A stretch of DNA of 44,734 nucleotides from CBFGWV01 sp965652545 (GTDB lineage Bacteria; Pseudomonadota; Gammaproteobacteria; Competibacterales; Competibacteraceae): contig CBFGWV010000012.1 in NCBI GenBank assembly GCA_965652545.1, positions 1 to 44,734 on the forward strand. The letters run 5' to 3'. Under the pieces are notes generated by a model that was given only the letters and a program-made list of their open reading frames with translations, had not been told where the DNA came from and did no database searches. The position numbers and the translations under genes were made by a program. Positions 1 through 7,442 of the stretch are shown piece by piece. Position 1 is the stretch's first letter. Every line of letters starts with the position of its first letter.

Positions 1-34
1 TCTCCTCATGCGAAAGTAGGTCACCGCCAGGGCC
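1..34 (+). rRNA. rrf: 5S rRNA, 3' end only
   Basis: The first ~34 bases match the 3' end of gammaproteobacterial 5S rRNA: the CATGCGAAAGTAGG stretch followed by a GCCAGG end corresponds to E. coli CATGCGAGAGTAGG...GCCAGGCAT. A terminator follows directly, as expected at the end of an rrn operon. The rest of the gene, and presumably 23S and 16S, lies left of the window. The exact 3' end is set by analogy and may be off by a few bases. Confidence 0.85.
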
Positions 35-45
35 TTACACGACAA

Positions 46-79
46 CCCCCGATGCATACGCATCGGGGGCTTTGTTTTT
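46..79 (+). terminator. Rho-independent terminator of the rrn operon
   Basis: A perfect 10-bp stem, CCCCCGATGC paired with GCATCGGGGG, closes a 4-base loop (56-59) and is followed by a T-rich run, CTTTGTTTTT. It lies about 12 bases after the 5S 3' end, so it should end rRNA transcription. The convergent radical SAM gene stops 13 bases further on. Confidence 0.92.
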
Positions 80-91
80 GTCTCGGTGCAA

Positions 92-1183
92 TTAAAACAG
101 CGCCATCTGTCCGCCGACTTCAGGCGGCCTAAACAAATCGCACCGCAGGCCTTCCGTTCGCTCCATCCTATTACCGTTAAGCCCAAGCGATCGACAGGCC
201 CTTCTGAATCGTTGCCATAACAGGTCCGCGTACGGACCCGTCCCGCGCATTCGTTGGCCGAATGTGCTGTCGTTCATCGCACCATCTCGACATTGCCGGA
301 TGAGTGAACGCACATGTTCGGCGCGTTCCGGATAGTGTGCATCCAGCCATGCGTCGAACAGGGGAGCGACTTCCCGCGGCAGCCGTAGCAGCAACCCACC
401 CGCGCGATCCGCCCCGTGGCCGGCCGCGGCCGTGAGGATTGCTTCGATCTCCGTATCGGTGAGGCCGGGAATGATCGGTGACACGAGCACGCCCACAGGG
501 ATGCTCGCATCCTTCAGATGGCTGATTGCCTCCAGCCGTGCCTGCGGACTGGAGGCGCGGGGCTCTAGGCGACGCGCGAGCTGAACATCCAATGTGGTTA
601 TCGACAAATTGACCGAGGCCAGCCCTTGACAGGCCATATCGTGGAGGATGTCCAGATCGCGAAGGACACCTCGCGACTTGGTGATAATGGACACGGGGTG
701 TCGGGTCTCATGCAGCAGCGTGAGGATCTGGCGGGTGAGTTCGAGCCGCCGCTCCACCGGCTGATAGGGGTCAGTATTGGCGCCCAGAGCCAGCGGACTG
801 ACCCGATAACCAGGCCGGGCCAACTGCTCACGCAGTTGAACGGCCACATTATGTTTGGCCAGGATGATGGTCTCGAAGTCCAGGCCTGGCGATAGGTCGT
901 GGTAGGCGTGGGTGGGGCGTGCAAAGCAATAAATACAGCCGTGTTCGCAACCCTGGTAGGGATTGACGGATTGGCTGAACGGAACATCTGGAGATTGGTT
1001 GCGACTGATGGGGCTGCGGCACTGCTCGCTGCGAACCTCAGTGCGCAGGGCGCGCGCGGGGGCGTTGCTCGACTCCCCGGGCCAACCGTCATCTTCAATC
1101 TGGTGATGATGGGAATGAAAGCGGTTGTTCGGATTGAACGTTGCCCCGCGCCCTTTATTTGGCGGCGGGGCTTTGCGTGGCAT
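92..1183 (-). CDS. PA0069/Rv2578c-family radical SAM protein
   Basis: This 363-residue protein carries a radical SAM cluster motif, C79-x3-C83-x2-C86 (CEHGCIYC), preceded by NPYQG. That combination is typical of the SplB-like PA0069/Rv2578c family. The family binds a [4Fe-4S] cluster and S-adenosylmethionine, but its substrate is unknown to me. The N-terminal ~60 residues are polar and probably flexible. The ATG at 1183 lies only 3 bases after the rpoH stop codon, so the two are probably co-transcribed and may be translationally coupled. No strong Shine-Dalgarno is visible, which fits coupling. The gene runs head-on towards the rrn terminator. The family assignment is firm and the function is open. 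Confidence 0.88.
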   Translation of the reverse strand: MPRKAPPPNKGRGATFNPNNRFHSHHHQIEDDGWPGESSNAPARALRTEVRSEQCRSPISRNQSPDVPFSQSVNPYQGCEHGCIYCFARPTHAYHDLSPGLDFETIILAKHNVAVQLREQLARPGYRVSPLALGANTDPYQPVERRLELTRQILTLLHETRHPVSIITKSRGVLRDLDILHDMACQGLASVNLSITTLDVQLARRLEPRASSPQARLEAISHLKDASIPVGVLVSPIIPGLTDTEIEAILTAAAGHGADRAGGLLLRLPREVAPLFDAWLDAHYPERAEHVRSLIRQCRDGAMNDSTFGQRMRGTGPYADLLWQRFRRACRSLGLNGNRMERTEGLRCDLFRPPEVGGQMALF

Positions 1184-1186
1184 GGC

Positions 1187-2050
1187 TCAGGCGACCGGCA
1201 ACTGTTTGCGCAGCTTCTTCATCGCATTGGCTTCGAGTTGCCGGATGCGCTCGGCTGATACGCCATAGTCCGCTGCCAATTCGTGCAAAGTGGCCTTCGG
1301 CTCTTCGAGCCAGCGCCGTCGAAGAATCTCGCGACTGCGGTCGTCCAAATTCTCCAGAGCATCTGTCAGGCTGTCGGTTGCCCGACTCTGCCAATCATCA
1401 GCTTCGAACTGGGCGGCAGGGTCGGAATTCATGTCCGCCAGATAGGACGAAGGCGCGTACATGTCCTCATCGTCCTCGGTGCCCGGGCGGGGATCGAACG
1501 CCACATCATGCCCCGCCAAGCGGGATTCCATCTCCACGACCGTTTCAGGGTCGACGCCTAAATCCTGGGCGACAGCCTCGACTTCCTGGCGATTGAGCCA
1601 TCCGAGGCGGCGCTTGGCGCTGCGTAGATTGAAGAACAACTTGCGCTGAGCCTTGGTCGTCGCCACCTTTACGATGCGCCAGTTGCGCAGGATGAATTCG
1701 TGGATCTCAGCTCGAATCCAGTGCACCGCGAACGATACCAAGCGTACGCCATGCTCCGGGTCGAAGCGCCGGACGGCCTTCATCAACCCGACGTTGCCTT
1801 CCTGGATCAGGTCGCCCAGAGGCAATCCATAGCCCATATAGCCGCGGGCCACATGAACGACGAAGCGCAGGTGGGCGAGGATCAACCGGCGTGCGGCGTC
1901 GAGGTCGTCGTCGTCGCGCAAGCGACGGGCCAGCGCCTGCTCCTCGTGGGCTTCCAGCGTTGGCACCTGGTTGATGGTCTGAATGTAACGATCGACGCTG
2001 TCTACTGGCGTCGGCAGACTCATGGTGCGGGTGACCAAGGCGTGCGTCAT
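1187..2050 (-). CDS. rpoH: RNA polymerase heat-shock sigma factor sigma-32
   Basis: This 287-residue group 3-type sigma-70 family protein is recognised as RpoH by the family-specific RpoH box QRKLFFNLR at residues 135-143. Region 2 is seen in DLIQEGNVGLMKAVRRFDP (80-98) and region 4.2 in a helix-turn-helix near 254-284. RpoH directs core polymerase to chaperone and protease promoters and is normally controlled by its translation, DnaK/GroEL and FtsH. The ATG at 2050 has GGAGG 9 bases upstream; a second in-frame ATG follows at residue 10. A perfect CIRCE operator covers the promoter just upstream, which adds a likely HrcA control layer. ftsY precedes it directly, with no ftsE or ftsX between them, unlike E. 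coli and Pseudomonas. Confidence 0.96.
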   Translation of the reverse strand: MTHALVTRTMSLPTPVDSVDRYIQTINQVPTLEAHEEQALARRLRDDDDLDAARRLILAHLRFVVHVARGYMGYGLPLGDLIQEGNVGLMKAVRRFDPEHGVRLVSFAVHWIRAEIHEFILRNWRIVKVATTKAQRKLFFNLRSAKRRLGWLNRQEVEAVAQDLGVDPETVVEMESRLAGHDVAFDPRPGTEDDEDMYAPSSYLADMNSDPAAQFEADDWQSRATDSLTDALENLDDRSREILRRRWLEEPKATLHELAADYGVSAERIRQLEANAMKKLRKQLPVA

Positions 2051-2077
2051 ATGTGAGTTCCTCCAATGCAGAGCGCT

Positions 2078-2107
2078 ATTTTAGCACTCAAGCATTCAGA
2101 GTGCTAA
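2078..2107 (-). promoter_or_regulatory. Candidate sigma-70 promoter of rpoH, embedded in CIRCE
   Basis: On the minus strand TTAGCA (2102-2107) and TAAAAT (2078-2083) are separated by 18 bases, giving a plausible -35/-10 pair. The predicted start would leave a leader of about 20-25 bases before the rpoH ATG. The -35 element is the distal CIRCE half-site and the -10 overlaps the proximal one, so a bound repressor would occlude polymerase. Confidence 0.55.
2081..2107. promoter_or_regulatory. CIRCE operator (HrcA-binding site)
   Basis: The sequence is an exact match to the CIRCE consensus, TTAGCACTC (2081-2089), nine spacer bases, GAGTGCTAA (2099-2107). CIRCE is the operator of the heat-shock repressor HrcA. 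It lies 30 bases upstream of the rpoH ATG and overlaps the ftsY stop codon (TAG, 2104-2106). An 18-of-18 match with the right spacing is most unlikely by chance. hrcA itself is not in the window. Confidence 0.95.
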
Positions 2108-3222
2108 GGCATCGCTGAGTTCCCGGCTGCAGTATCGATTGCAATCAACGCATCGACGAATGCAGCTGCATCGAAGGGCCTGAGGTCGTCTGCGGACTCG
2201 CCTACCCCGACATAGCGGATCGGCAACCCCAAGCGTTCCGCGATGGCGAATACGATGCCGCCCTTGGCCGTTCCGTCGAGCTTGGTCAGAACGATGCCGG
2301 TGACCCCCACGGCATCGTGAAATTGAGCGGCTTGGGCAAGGGCGTTCTGGCCGTTGCCGGCATCGAGCACAAGCAACACCTCATGGGGTGCTCCGCTATC
2401 CTGCTTGCCCAAGACCCGCTTGATCTTGCGCAACTCATCCATCAGGTTGCTCTGCGTGTGCAGCCGCCCAGCGGTATCGGCGATCAGAATATGAACATCG
2501 CGTGCACGGGCGGCCTGATAGGCGTCGAAGATGACCGAGGCGGCATCCGCACCCTGGCCCTGGGCGATCACTGGTACCTGATTGCGTTCGCCCCAGGTGC
2601 CGAGCTGTTCGACGGCGGCGGCGCGAAACGTATCCCCGGCGGCTAGCATGACCTTGTGTCCGGCCAGCTTGAAGCGCCTGGCCAACTTGCCGATGGTGGT
2701 GGTCTTGCCTGCCCCATTGACGCCAACCATAAGAATGGTGAACGGTCGGATTGAGTCAGGGGTCTGTAGGGCGACTTGGCAGGGTGCCAACAGCGCGATC
2801 ATCTCCTCCCGCAACGCTTGCATCAGGGCGGCGACGTCGGTCAGTTGCTTGCGCGAGACGCGTTCGGTCAGCCCGCCGATGATTCGGCGAGTGGCGTCCA
2901 CCCCGACATCCGCCATGAGCAGCCGGGTCTCCAACTCATCCAGCACCTCATCGTCGATTGCCTTTTTGCCGAGCATGAGGTCGGCCATGCCCTCCACCAG
3001 CCCCTTGCGGGTGCGGGAGAGGCGTTCGCGCAGGCGCTGCATGAGCGCAGGTTTGTCTTCCGCGGGCAGTTCTGCTGCGGGAGCCGCCGCTGGCTCTTCA
3101 GTCTTGCGTTTGCGGCGGAACAGGCCGAACAGCCTGTCCTTGTCACTGTCTACCGCTTTGTCGTCGGACATGGGATCGCTGACCTTTGGCGTCTCGTCTG
3201 GCGTAATGGGGGGTGCTGCCAT
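2104..3222 (-). CDS. ftsY: Signal recognition particle receptor FtsY
   Basis: This 372-residue SRP-type GTPase docks ribosome-nascent chain-SRP complexes at the membrane for co-translational insertion through SecYEG. The NG domain is complete: P-loop GVNGAGKTTT (167-176), DTFRAAAVEQL (198-208), DTAGR (249-253) and TKLDGTAKGG (313-322). The N-terminal acidic A domain is short (~60 residues) and holds a basic, membrane-binding-type stretch, LFGLFRRKRK (31-40). An internal ATG at residue 18 could be the real start. The 3' end overlaps the CIRCE element of rpoH. It is divergent from the M16 peptidase gene across about 80 bases. Confidence 0.96.
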   Translation of the reverse strand: MAAPPITPDETPKVSDPMSDDKAVDSDKDRLFGLFRRKRKTEEPAAAPAAELPAEDKPALMQRLRERLSRTRKGLVEGMADLMLGKKAIDDEVLDELETRLLMADVGVDATRRIIGGLTERVSRKQLTDVAALMQALREEMIALLAPCQVALQTPDSIRPFTILMVGVNGAGKTTTIGKLARRFKLAGHKVMLAAGDTFRAAAVEQLGTWGERNQVPVIAQGQGADAASVIFDAYQAARARDVHILIADTAGRLHTQSNLMDELRKIKRVLGKQDSGAPHEVLLVLDAGNGQNALAQAAQFHDAVGVTGIVLTKLDGTAKGGIVFAIAERLGLPIRYVGVGESADDLRPFDAAAFVDALIAIDTAAGNSAMP

Positions 3223-3303
3223 GCCGGTGCCTGACGCATGAGGGCGACGATTGTAGCGTATGATGCGCGGCGCCCGAACGGTCCTGTCGTTGAGGAGGTC
3301 ACT

Positions 3304-4689
3304 GTGTCGAATTGCGCGACTGTGCGCTGCCTTATCTTGTTGCTGAGCTTTGGGATGTCAGCAACAGTACATGCAGCTCAGGTGCATGAGCACACGTTGG
3401 ACAATGGCCTGAAAGTCCTGGTTCAAGTCGATGACAGGGCACCGGTAGTGGTCTCCCAGATCTGGTACAAGGTCGGCTCGAGCTATGAGCCGCCGGGCAT
3501 CACCGGTATCAGCCACATGCTCGAGCACATGATGTTCCAGGGCACGGAAACCGTGGGTCCTGGCGAGTTCTCCCGCCGCATCGCCGAGCAGGGCGGCTCT
3601 CAGAACGCATTCACCGGGCGCGACTACACGGCGTACTTCGAACAGCTCTCGTCCGATCAACTGCCGTTGGCGTTCGAACTGGAAGCCGATCGCATGCGCA
3701 ATCTCTTGCTTGCCGAGACAGCCTTTGCGACCGAGCGCCAAGTGGTGCAGGAGGAGCGGCGCCTGCGGGTCGAGGACGATCCGCGATCCCTCACCGGCGA
3801 ACAGGCTCAGGCGGTCGCATTCACCGTGAGCCCCTATGGGCATCCCATCATCGGCTGGATGGCGGATATCGATGCCTACACATTGGCTGATTTGGCGCAG
3901 TGGTATCAGCGCTGGTACGGCCCCAACAACGCAACGCTCGTTGTCGTGGGCGATGTCCAGGCCGATGCCGTGTTCGATTTGGCCGAGACGCATTTCGGCT
4001 CGATTCCACCAATAGACCTCCAACCGCCGCGAGGGCTCACCGAGCCGCCGCAACGGGGACCGCGCAGGGTCACGGTGAAGGCGCCGGCGGAACTGCCGTA
4101 TCTCATCGTCGGTTACAAAGTGCCATCGTTGCACAGTGCCCAAGCGCCGTGGGAAGCCTATGCCCTCGAAGCGCTTGCCGGTGTGCTCGATGGCGGGCGT
4201 AGTGCGCGGATCGAGCGTGAACTTGTGCGAGGCAGTGGTGTGGCGGTCGGCGCCGGTGCCAGCTATAGCCTGACAAGCCGGCTGGACGATCTTTTCTCCC
4301 TGGCTGGCATACCGTCGTCCGGTTCGGACATGGCCGCCCTCGAAGCCGCTTTTGATGACCAGGTGGCGCGGCTGAAAGCCGAGCCGGTGAGCAAGGATGA
4401 GTTGCAGCGGGTCATCGCCCAAGTCATCGCCTCGGACGTGTATCAGCGTGATTCGCAGTTCTATCAGGCCATGCGTTTGGGAACGACCGAAACCGTCGGC
4501 CTCGGCTACCGGCGGCTGGACGACTATATCGAACGCATGCAGGCGGTCACGCCTGAGCAGATCCAGCAGGTCGCGCAGCGCTATCTCATCGACGAACGCA
4601 AGACCGTTGCCGTCCTGGAGCCGCAATCGATGGAAACCGGCAGCGATGAGCCCTCTCAATCGCCTTCGGCCGCGGAGGCTGTGCAATGA
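3304..4689 (+). CDS. Zinc peptidase M16 family, catalytic member, periplasmic
   Basis: This insulinase/pitrilysin-family protein carries the inverted zinc motif HxxEH (HMLEH, residues 71-75) and a plausible third ligand near E150. I chose the GTG at 3304 because TGAGGAGG sits 5 bases upstream and because it opens a normal signal peptide: a hydrophobic core LILLLSFGMSA and cleavage near AHAA/AQ. An ATG 66 bases upstream would prepend residues that do not look like a signal. The 461-residue length suits the half-size bacterial M16B peptidases. The stop codon overlaps the next gene in an ATGA, and that gene encodes a partner lacking the zinc motif. An active/inactive M16 heterodimer is therefore likely, as in mitochondrial processing peptidase. 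Confidence 0.9.
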   Translation: MSNCATVRCLILLLSFGMSATVHAAQVHEHTLDNGLKVLVQVDDRAPVVVSQIWYKVGSSYEPPGITGISHMLEHMMFQGTETVGPGEFSRRIAEQGGSQNAFTGRDYTAYFEQLSSDQLPLAFELEADRMRNLLLAETAFATERQVVQEERRLRVEDDPRSLTGEQAQAVAFTVSPYGHPIIGWMADIDAYTLADLAQWYQRWYGPNNATLVVVGDVQADAVFDLAETHFGSIPPIDLQPPRGLTEPPQRGPRRVTVKAPAELPYLIVGYKVPSLHSAQAPWEAYALEALAGVLDGGRSARIERELVRGSGVAVGAGASYSLTSRLDDLFSLAGIPSSGSDMAALEAAFDDQVARLKAEPVSKDELQRVIAQVIASDVYQRDSQFYQAMRLGTTETVGLGYRRLDDYIERMQAVTPEQIQQVAQRYLIDERKTVAVLEPQSMETGSDEPSQSPSAAEAVQ

Positions 4690-5987
4690 TCCCCCGATTC
4701 CTGATAAGCGTATGCCTGGTGGCCTGCACGTTGCCCCCGGCCTGGGCGCAGCCTGAGGTACAAAGCTGGACCGCTGACAGCGGTGCCCATGTTCTGTTCG
4801 TCTCCACGGACGTACTACCGATGATCGATGTCCGTGTCGTCTTTGATGCCGGTGCAGCGCGCGATGGCGACAGTCCGGGTCTGGCCGCGCTGACCAGCCG
4901 CCTGCTTTCGGCCGGTACTGAGGCAATGGACGAGGACGCCGTGGCGACGGCGTTCGAATCGGTGGGTGCGAATTTCGGATCGGGGTCCGCCCGCGACATG
5001 GCTTGGGTCGACCTGAGGGTGCTCTCCGATCCGGCGTACCGCGAGCCGGCAGTCGCGCTGATGGCTGATCTACTGGCCTCCCCCGCGTTTCCGATGGTGA
5101 GTTTCGAGCGTGAGCGCAGCCGCGCCCTCAGTGCTCTCGACGCTCTGAACCAGTCGCCGGATGCGGTGGCCGAGCTTACGTTCTATGCAGCTGTTTACGG
5201 GGACCATCCTTATGGCTCGCCGCCACAGGGCACTGTCGAATCGCTGAGCACGATGGCTGTCGCTGATTTGAAGGCTTTCCACCAGCGTTTCTATGTCGCA
5301 GCCAATGCGACAGTCGCGATCGTCGGTGACCTGGATCGCCCCCAGGCCGAGGCTTTGGCCGCCGGTCTGACCAATGGACTGCCTCAGGGTGATGCACCCC
5401 CAGCCCTGCCGCCCGTGCCATCGCCACAGGTCGCTGGCGAGACGCTGAAGGTACCGTTTCCCTCATCCCAGGCCCACGTGTACATCGGCCAGGCCGGCGT
5501 GACCAATGGGGAGCCGGATCTCCCTGCATTGAAGCTGGGCAATCAACTACTCGGTGGTGGCGGGCTGGTGTCCGCGCTCTCTCAAGCTGTGCGTGAAGAG
5601 CGGGGGCTGTCGTACAGCATCTACAGCACATTGGTGCCCATGCGCTCGCGGGGGCCGTTCTTCATCAATCTGCAAACCCAAGGGGCGACCGCACAGGAGG
5701 CCGTCGACGTCTCAATGGCCACGCTACGGCAATTGTTGAGGGACGGCCCCGATCCCGAGGTGTTGGAGCGTGCGCGCAACAATCTGGTCAGAGGGTTTCC
5801 GCAAAGTTATGCCAGCAACGGCAAGCTGGTCGACTTTCTCGCCGCCATCGGTTTCTATGATTTGCCATTGGATTATCTGGCACAACAACCGCAAGTGCTC
5901 CAAGAGGTGCCGATCGACGGCGTGACCGATGCGATGCGCTCGCATATCCAGCCTGACGATATGGTTACCGTCATTGTCGGCGGCTGA
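4686..5987 (+). CDS. M16 family peptidase-like protein, non-catalytic partner
   Basis: This 433-residue protein has an N-terminal signal peptide (hydrophobic LISVCLVACTLPPAWA, cleavage near AWA/QP) and the two-lobed M16 fold signature. An R/Y-type sequence near EERGLSYSIYS in the second half is typical of the family's substrate-binding site. It lacks any HxxEH: the corresponding segment reads LAALTSRLLSAG. It is therefore probably a non-catalytic subunit that pairs with the zinc-binding protein encoded just upstream. The ATG overlaps the upstream stop by 4 bases, implying coupled translation at similar levels. Substrates are unknown. The pair followed by rsmD and coaD matches the gene order seen in Pseudomonas. 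Confidence 0.9.
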   Translation: MIPRFLISVCLVACTLPPAWAQPEVQSWTADSGAHVLFVSTDVLPMIDVRVVFDAGAARDGDSPGLAALTSRLLSAGTEAMDEDAVATAFESVGANFGSGSARDMAWVDLRVLSDPAYREPAVALMADLLASPAFPMVSFERERSRALSALDALNQSPDAVAELTFYAAVYGDHPYGSPPQGTVESLSTMAVADLKAFHQRFYVAANATVAIVGDLDRPQAEALAAGLTNGLPQGDAPPALPPVPSPQVAGETLKVPFPSSQAHVYIGQAGVTNGEPDLPALKLGNQLLGGGGLVSALSQAVREERGLSYSIYSTLVPMRSRGPFFINLQTQGATAQEAVDVSMATLRQLLRDGPDPEVLERARNNLVRGFPQSYASNGKLVDFLAAIGFYDLPLDYLAQQPQVLQEVPIDGVTDAMRSHIQPDDMVTVIVGG

Positions 5988-5992
5988 CAGCA

Positions 5993-6565
5993 ATGGCACG
6001 CGGGGCAGGTATGGTGCGTATCGTCGGTGGCCATTGGCGCAGCCGGCGCGTGCCGGTTGCCAACGTCCCCGGCTTGCGGCCGACCACCGATCGTGTGCGC
6101 GAGACCGTATTCAACTGGCTGGCGTCGGTCGTCCCCGGTGCGCGCTGCCTGGATCTGTTCGCCGGCACCGGAGCCATGGGGTTGGAGGCATTGTCACGCG
6201 GCGCTGCACGTGTGGTGTTCATCGAGCGGCACCCGCGCATCGCCACGGGGCTGCGTGAAAGCTTGGCTACCCTGGGCGCGCCGCCGGCCGGGGACGCCCT
6301 GGTCGTCAATGACGATGCCCGCGGATTCCTGGCGCGCACACCTGGCAGCGCTTGCGACATCATTTTTCTGGACCCTCCGTTTGGGCAGGGGTTGCTCGAC
6401 ACCAGTCTGCGGATGCTGGTGGAAGGGGGCTGGATGGGCGAGGATACCTGGGTCTATCTGGAGTTCGAACACGGGCTGGAGCCCGCGCTTCCCGATGGAT
6501 GGGGGTGGTGGCGGCGAAGCCGTGCCGGGCAGGTGGATTTCGGTCTTATCCGATCATCGCCTTGA
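5993..6565 (+). CDS. rsmD: 16S rRNA (guanine-966-N2)-methyltransferase
   Basis: RsmD methylates G966 in helix 31 of 16S rRNA. The protein shows the SAM-binding motif DLFAGTGAMGLEAL (residues 54-67) and the amino-methyltransferase motif DPPF (127-130). It also has the family's N-terminal R-I-V-G-G-H-W-R and TTDRVRETVFNWL segments. The ATG at 5993 gives 190 residues; an ATG at 6011 (residue 7, MVRIVGG) aligns better with the usual start and may be the true one. Neither has a strong ribosome-binding site. It follows the M16 pair by 5 bases and so probably belongs to that transcript. Confidence 0.93.
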   Translation: MARGAGMVRIVGGHWRSRRVPVANVPGLRPTTDRVRETVFNWLASVVPGARCLDLFAGTGAMGLEALSRGAARVVFIERHPRIATGLRESLATLGAPPAGDALVVNDDARGFLARTPGSACDIIFLDPPFGQGLLDTSLRMLVEGGWMGEDTWVYLEFEHGLEPALPDGWGWWRRSRAGQVDFGLIRSSP

Positions 6566-6591
6566 TCATTTACGCCGCGGCGCAGCATAAT
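6562..6591 (+). promoter_or_regulatory. Candidate sigma-70 promoter for coaD
   Basis: TTGATC (6562-6567) and CATAAT (6586-6591) are 18 bases apart and lie 31 bases upstream of the coaD ATG. They begin right at the rsmD stop codon. This would let coaD be expressed apart from the peptidase genes. It was found by eye and not scored. Confidence 0.4.
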
Positions 6592-6622
6592 CGAAATCAA
6601 TCAAACGCACGTACAGACCATC

Positions 6623-7117
6623 ATGGGCCTCGTCGCGATTTACCCTGGCACTTTCGACCCGCTGACCAACGGTCATATCGACTTGGTCGAGCGTGGCGCG
6701 CGTATGTTCGACCGGCTGGTGGTGGGCGTTGCGGCGAAGTCGGGCAAGAGCACGCTGTTCACCGTGCATGAGCGCGTCGAGCAGGCGCGCGAAGTCCTGG
6801 CCGGTGTCCCCAAGGTGGAGATCACCGGCTTCGATGGCCTGCTGGTCGACTATGCGCAACGTCTGGGCGCGAAGGTCATACTCCGCGGCCTGCGGGCAGT
6901 ATCGGACTTTGAATACGAGTTTCAGCTTGCCAGTATGAACCGGCGGCTGTACCCGGGCATTGAGACCGTCTTTCTCACCCCGGCAGAACAGTTCTCGTTC
7001 ATATCGTCCAGCCTCGTGCGGGAGGTGGCCAAGCTTGGTGGCGATGTCTCCGCCTTCGTTCACCCCGAGGTCGAGCGCGCGCTCAAGCAGAAGTTTGCCG
7101 ATCTGGGAAAAACCTGA
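6623..7117 (+). CDS. coaD: Phosphopantetheine adenylyltransferase
   Basis: CoaD transfers AMP from ATP to 4'-phosphopantetheine, the penultimate step of coenzyme A synthesis. The 164-residue protein has the nucleotidyltransferase signature YPGTFDPLTNGH (residues 7-18), where the T/HxGH element binds ATP. It also carries the R-G-L-R-A-V-S-D-F-E-Y-E-F-Q region and the ISSSLVRE motif near the C-terminus, so it is complete. coaBC, another CoA gene, lies 6 kb away. The ATG is fixed by the conserved N-terminus, though no strong Shine-Dalgarno is seen. Confidence 0.97.
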   Translation: MGLVAIYPGTFDPLTNGHIDLVERGARMFDRLVVGVAAKSGKSTLFTVHERVEQAREVLAGVPKVEITGFDGLLVDYAQRLGAKVILRGLRAVSDFEYEFQLASMNRRLYPGIETVFLTPAEQFSFISSSLVREVAKLGGDVSAFVHPEVERALKQKFADLGKT

Positions 7118-7164
7118 GTACGATGATCGTCAATGCATGAGCTGAGTTTCCCGAGGTGGCAGCC

Positions 7165-7419
7165 ATGGCGCTGATGATCACCGACGAGTGCATCAACTGC
7201 GACGTGTGCGAACCCGAATGCCCCAATGGCGCCATATCGCAGGGTGAGGAGATCTACGTGATCGACCCCAAACTGTGCACCGAGTGCGTCGGACATTTCG
7301 ATACGCCGCAGTGTCAGCAGGTCTGCCCTGTCGAGTGCATCCCCCTCGACCCGGACCGTCGCGAAAGCAAGGAACAGTTGCTCGCCAAGTACCATCGGAT
7401 CATGGCACCCAGTACCTGA
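7165..7419 (+). CDS. Allochromatium-type 2[4Fe-4S] ferredoxin (YfhL family)
   Basis: This small low-potential electron carrier has two cluster-binding motifs. The first is C9-x2-C12-x2-C15-x3-CP. The second, CTECVGHFDTPQCQQVCP, has the expanded spacing between its cysteines that defines the Allochromatium vinosum-type ferredoxins. I place the start at the ATG at 7165, with GAGGTGG 6 bases upstream, giving 84 residues. A GTG nine bases earlier is less likely. A C-terminal extension after the last cysteine is normal for this group. It ends 23 bases from the convergent mutM stop. The redox partner cannot be read from the context. Confidence 0.93.
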   Translation: MALMITDECINCDVCEPECPNGAISQGEEIYVIDPKLCTECVGHFDTPQCQQVCPVECIPLDPDRRESKEQLLAKYHRIMAPST

Positions 7420-7442
7420 CGCACCTCAAGTCCGACAGCCTC

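Noticed and set aside
3358..4926. Long minus-strand open frame (522 codons) opposite the M16 peptidase genes
   Set aside because: It is the antisense of two well-supported genes, has no family motif and no ribosome-binding site, and is explained by high G+C.
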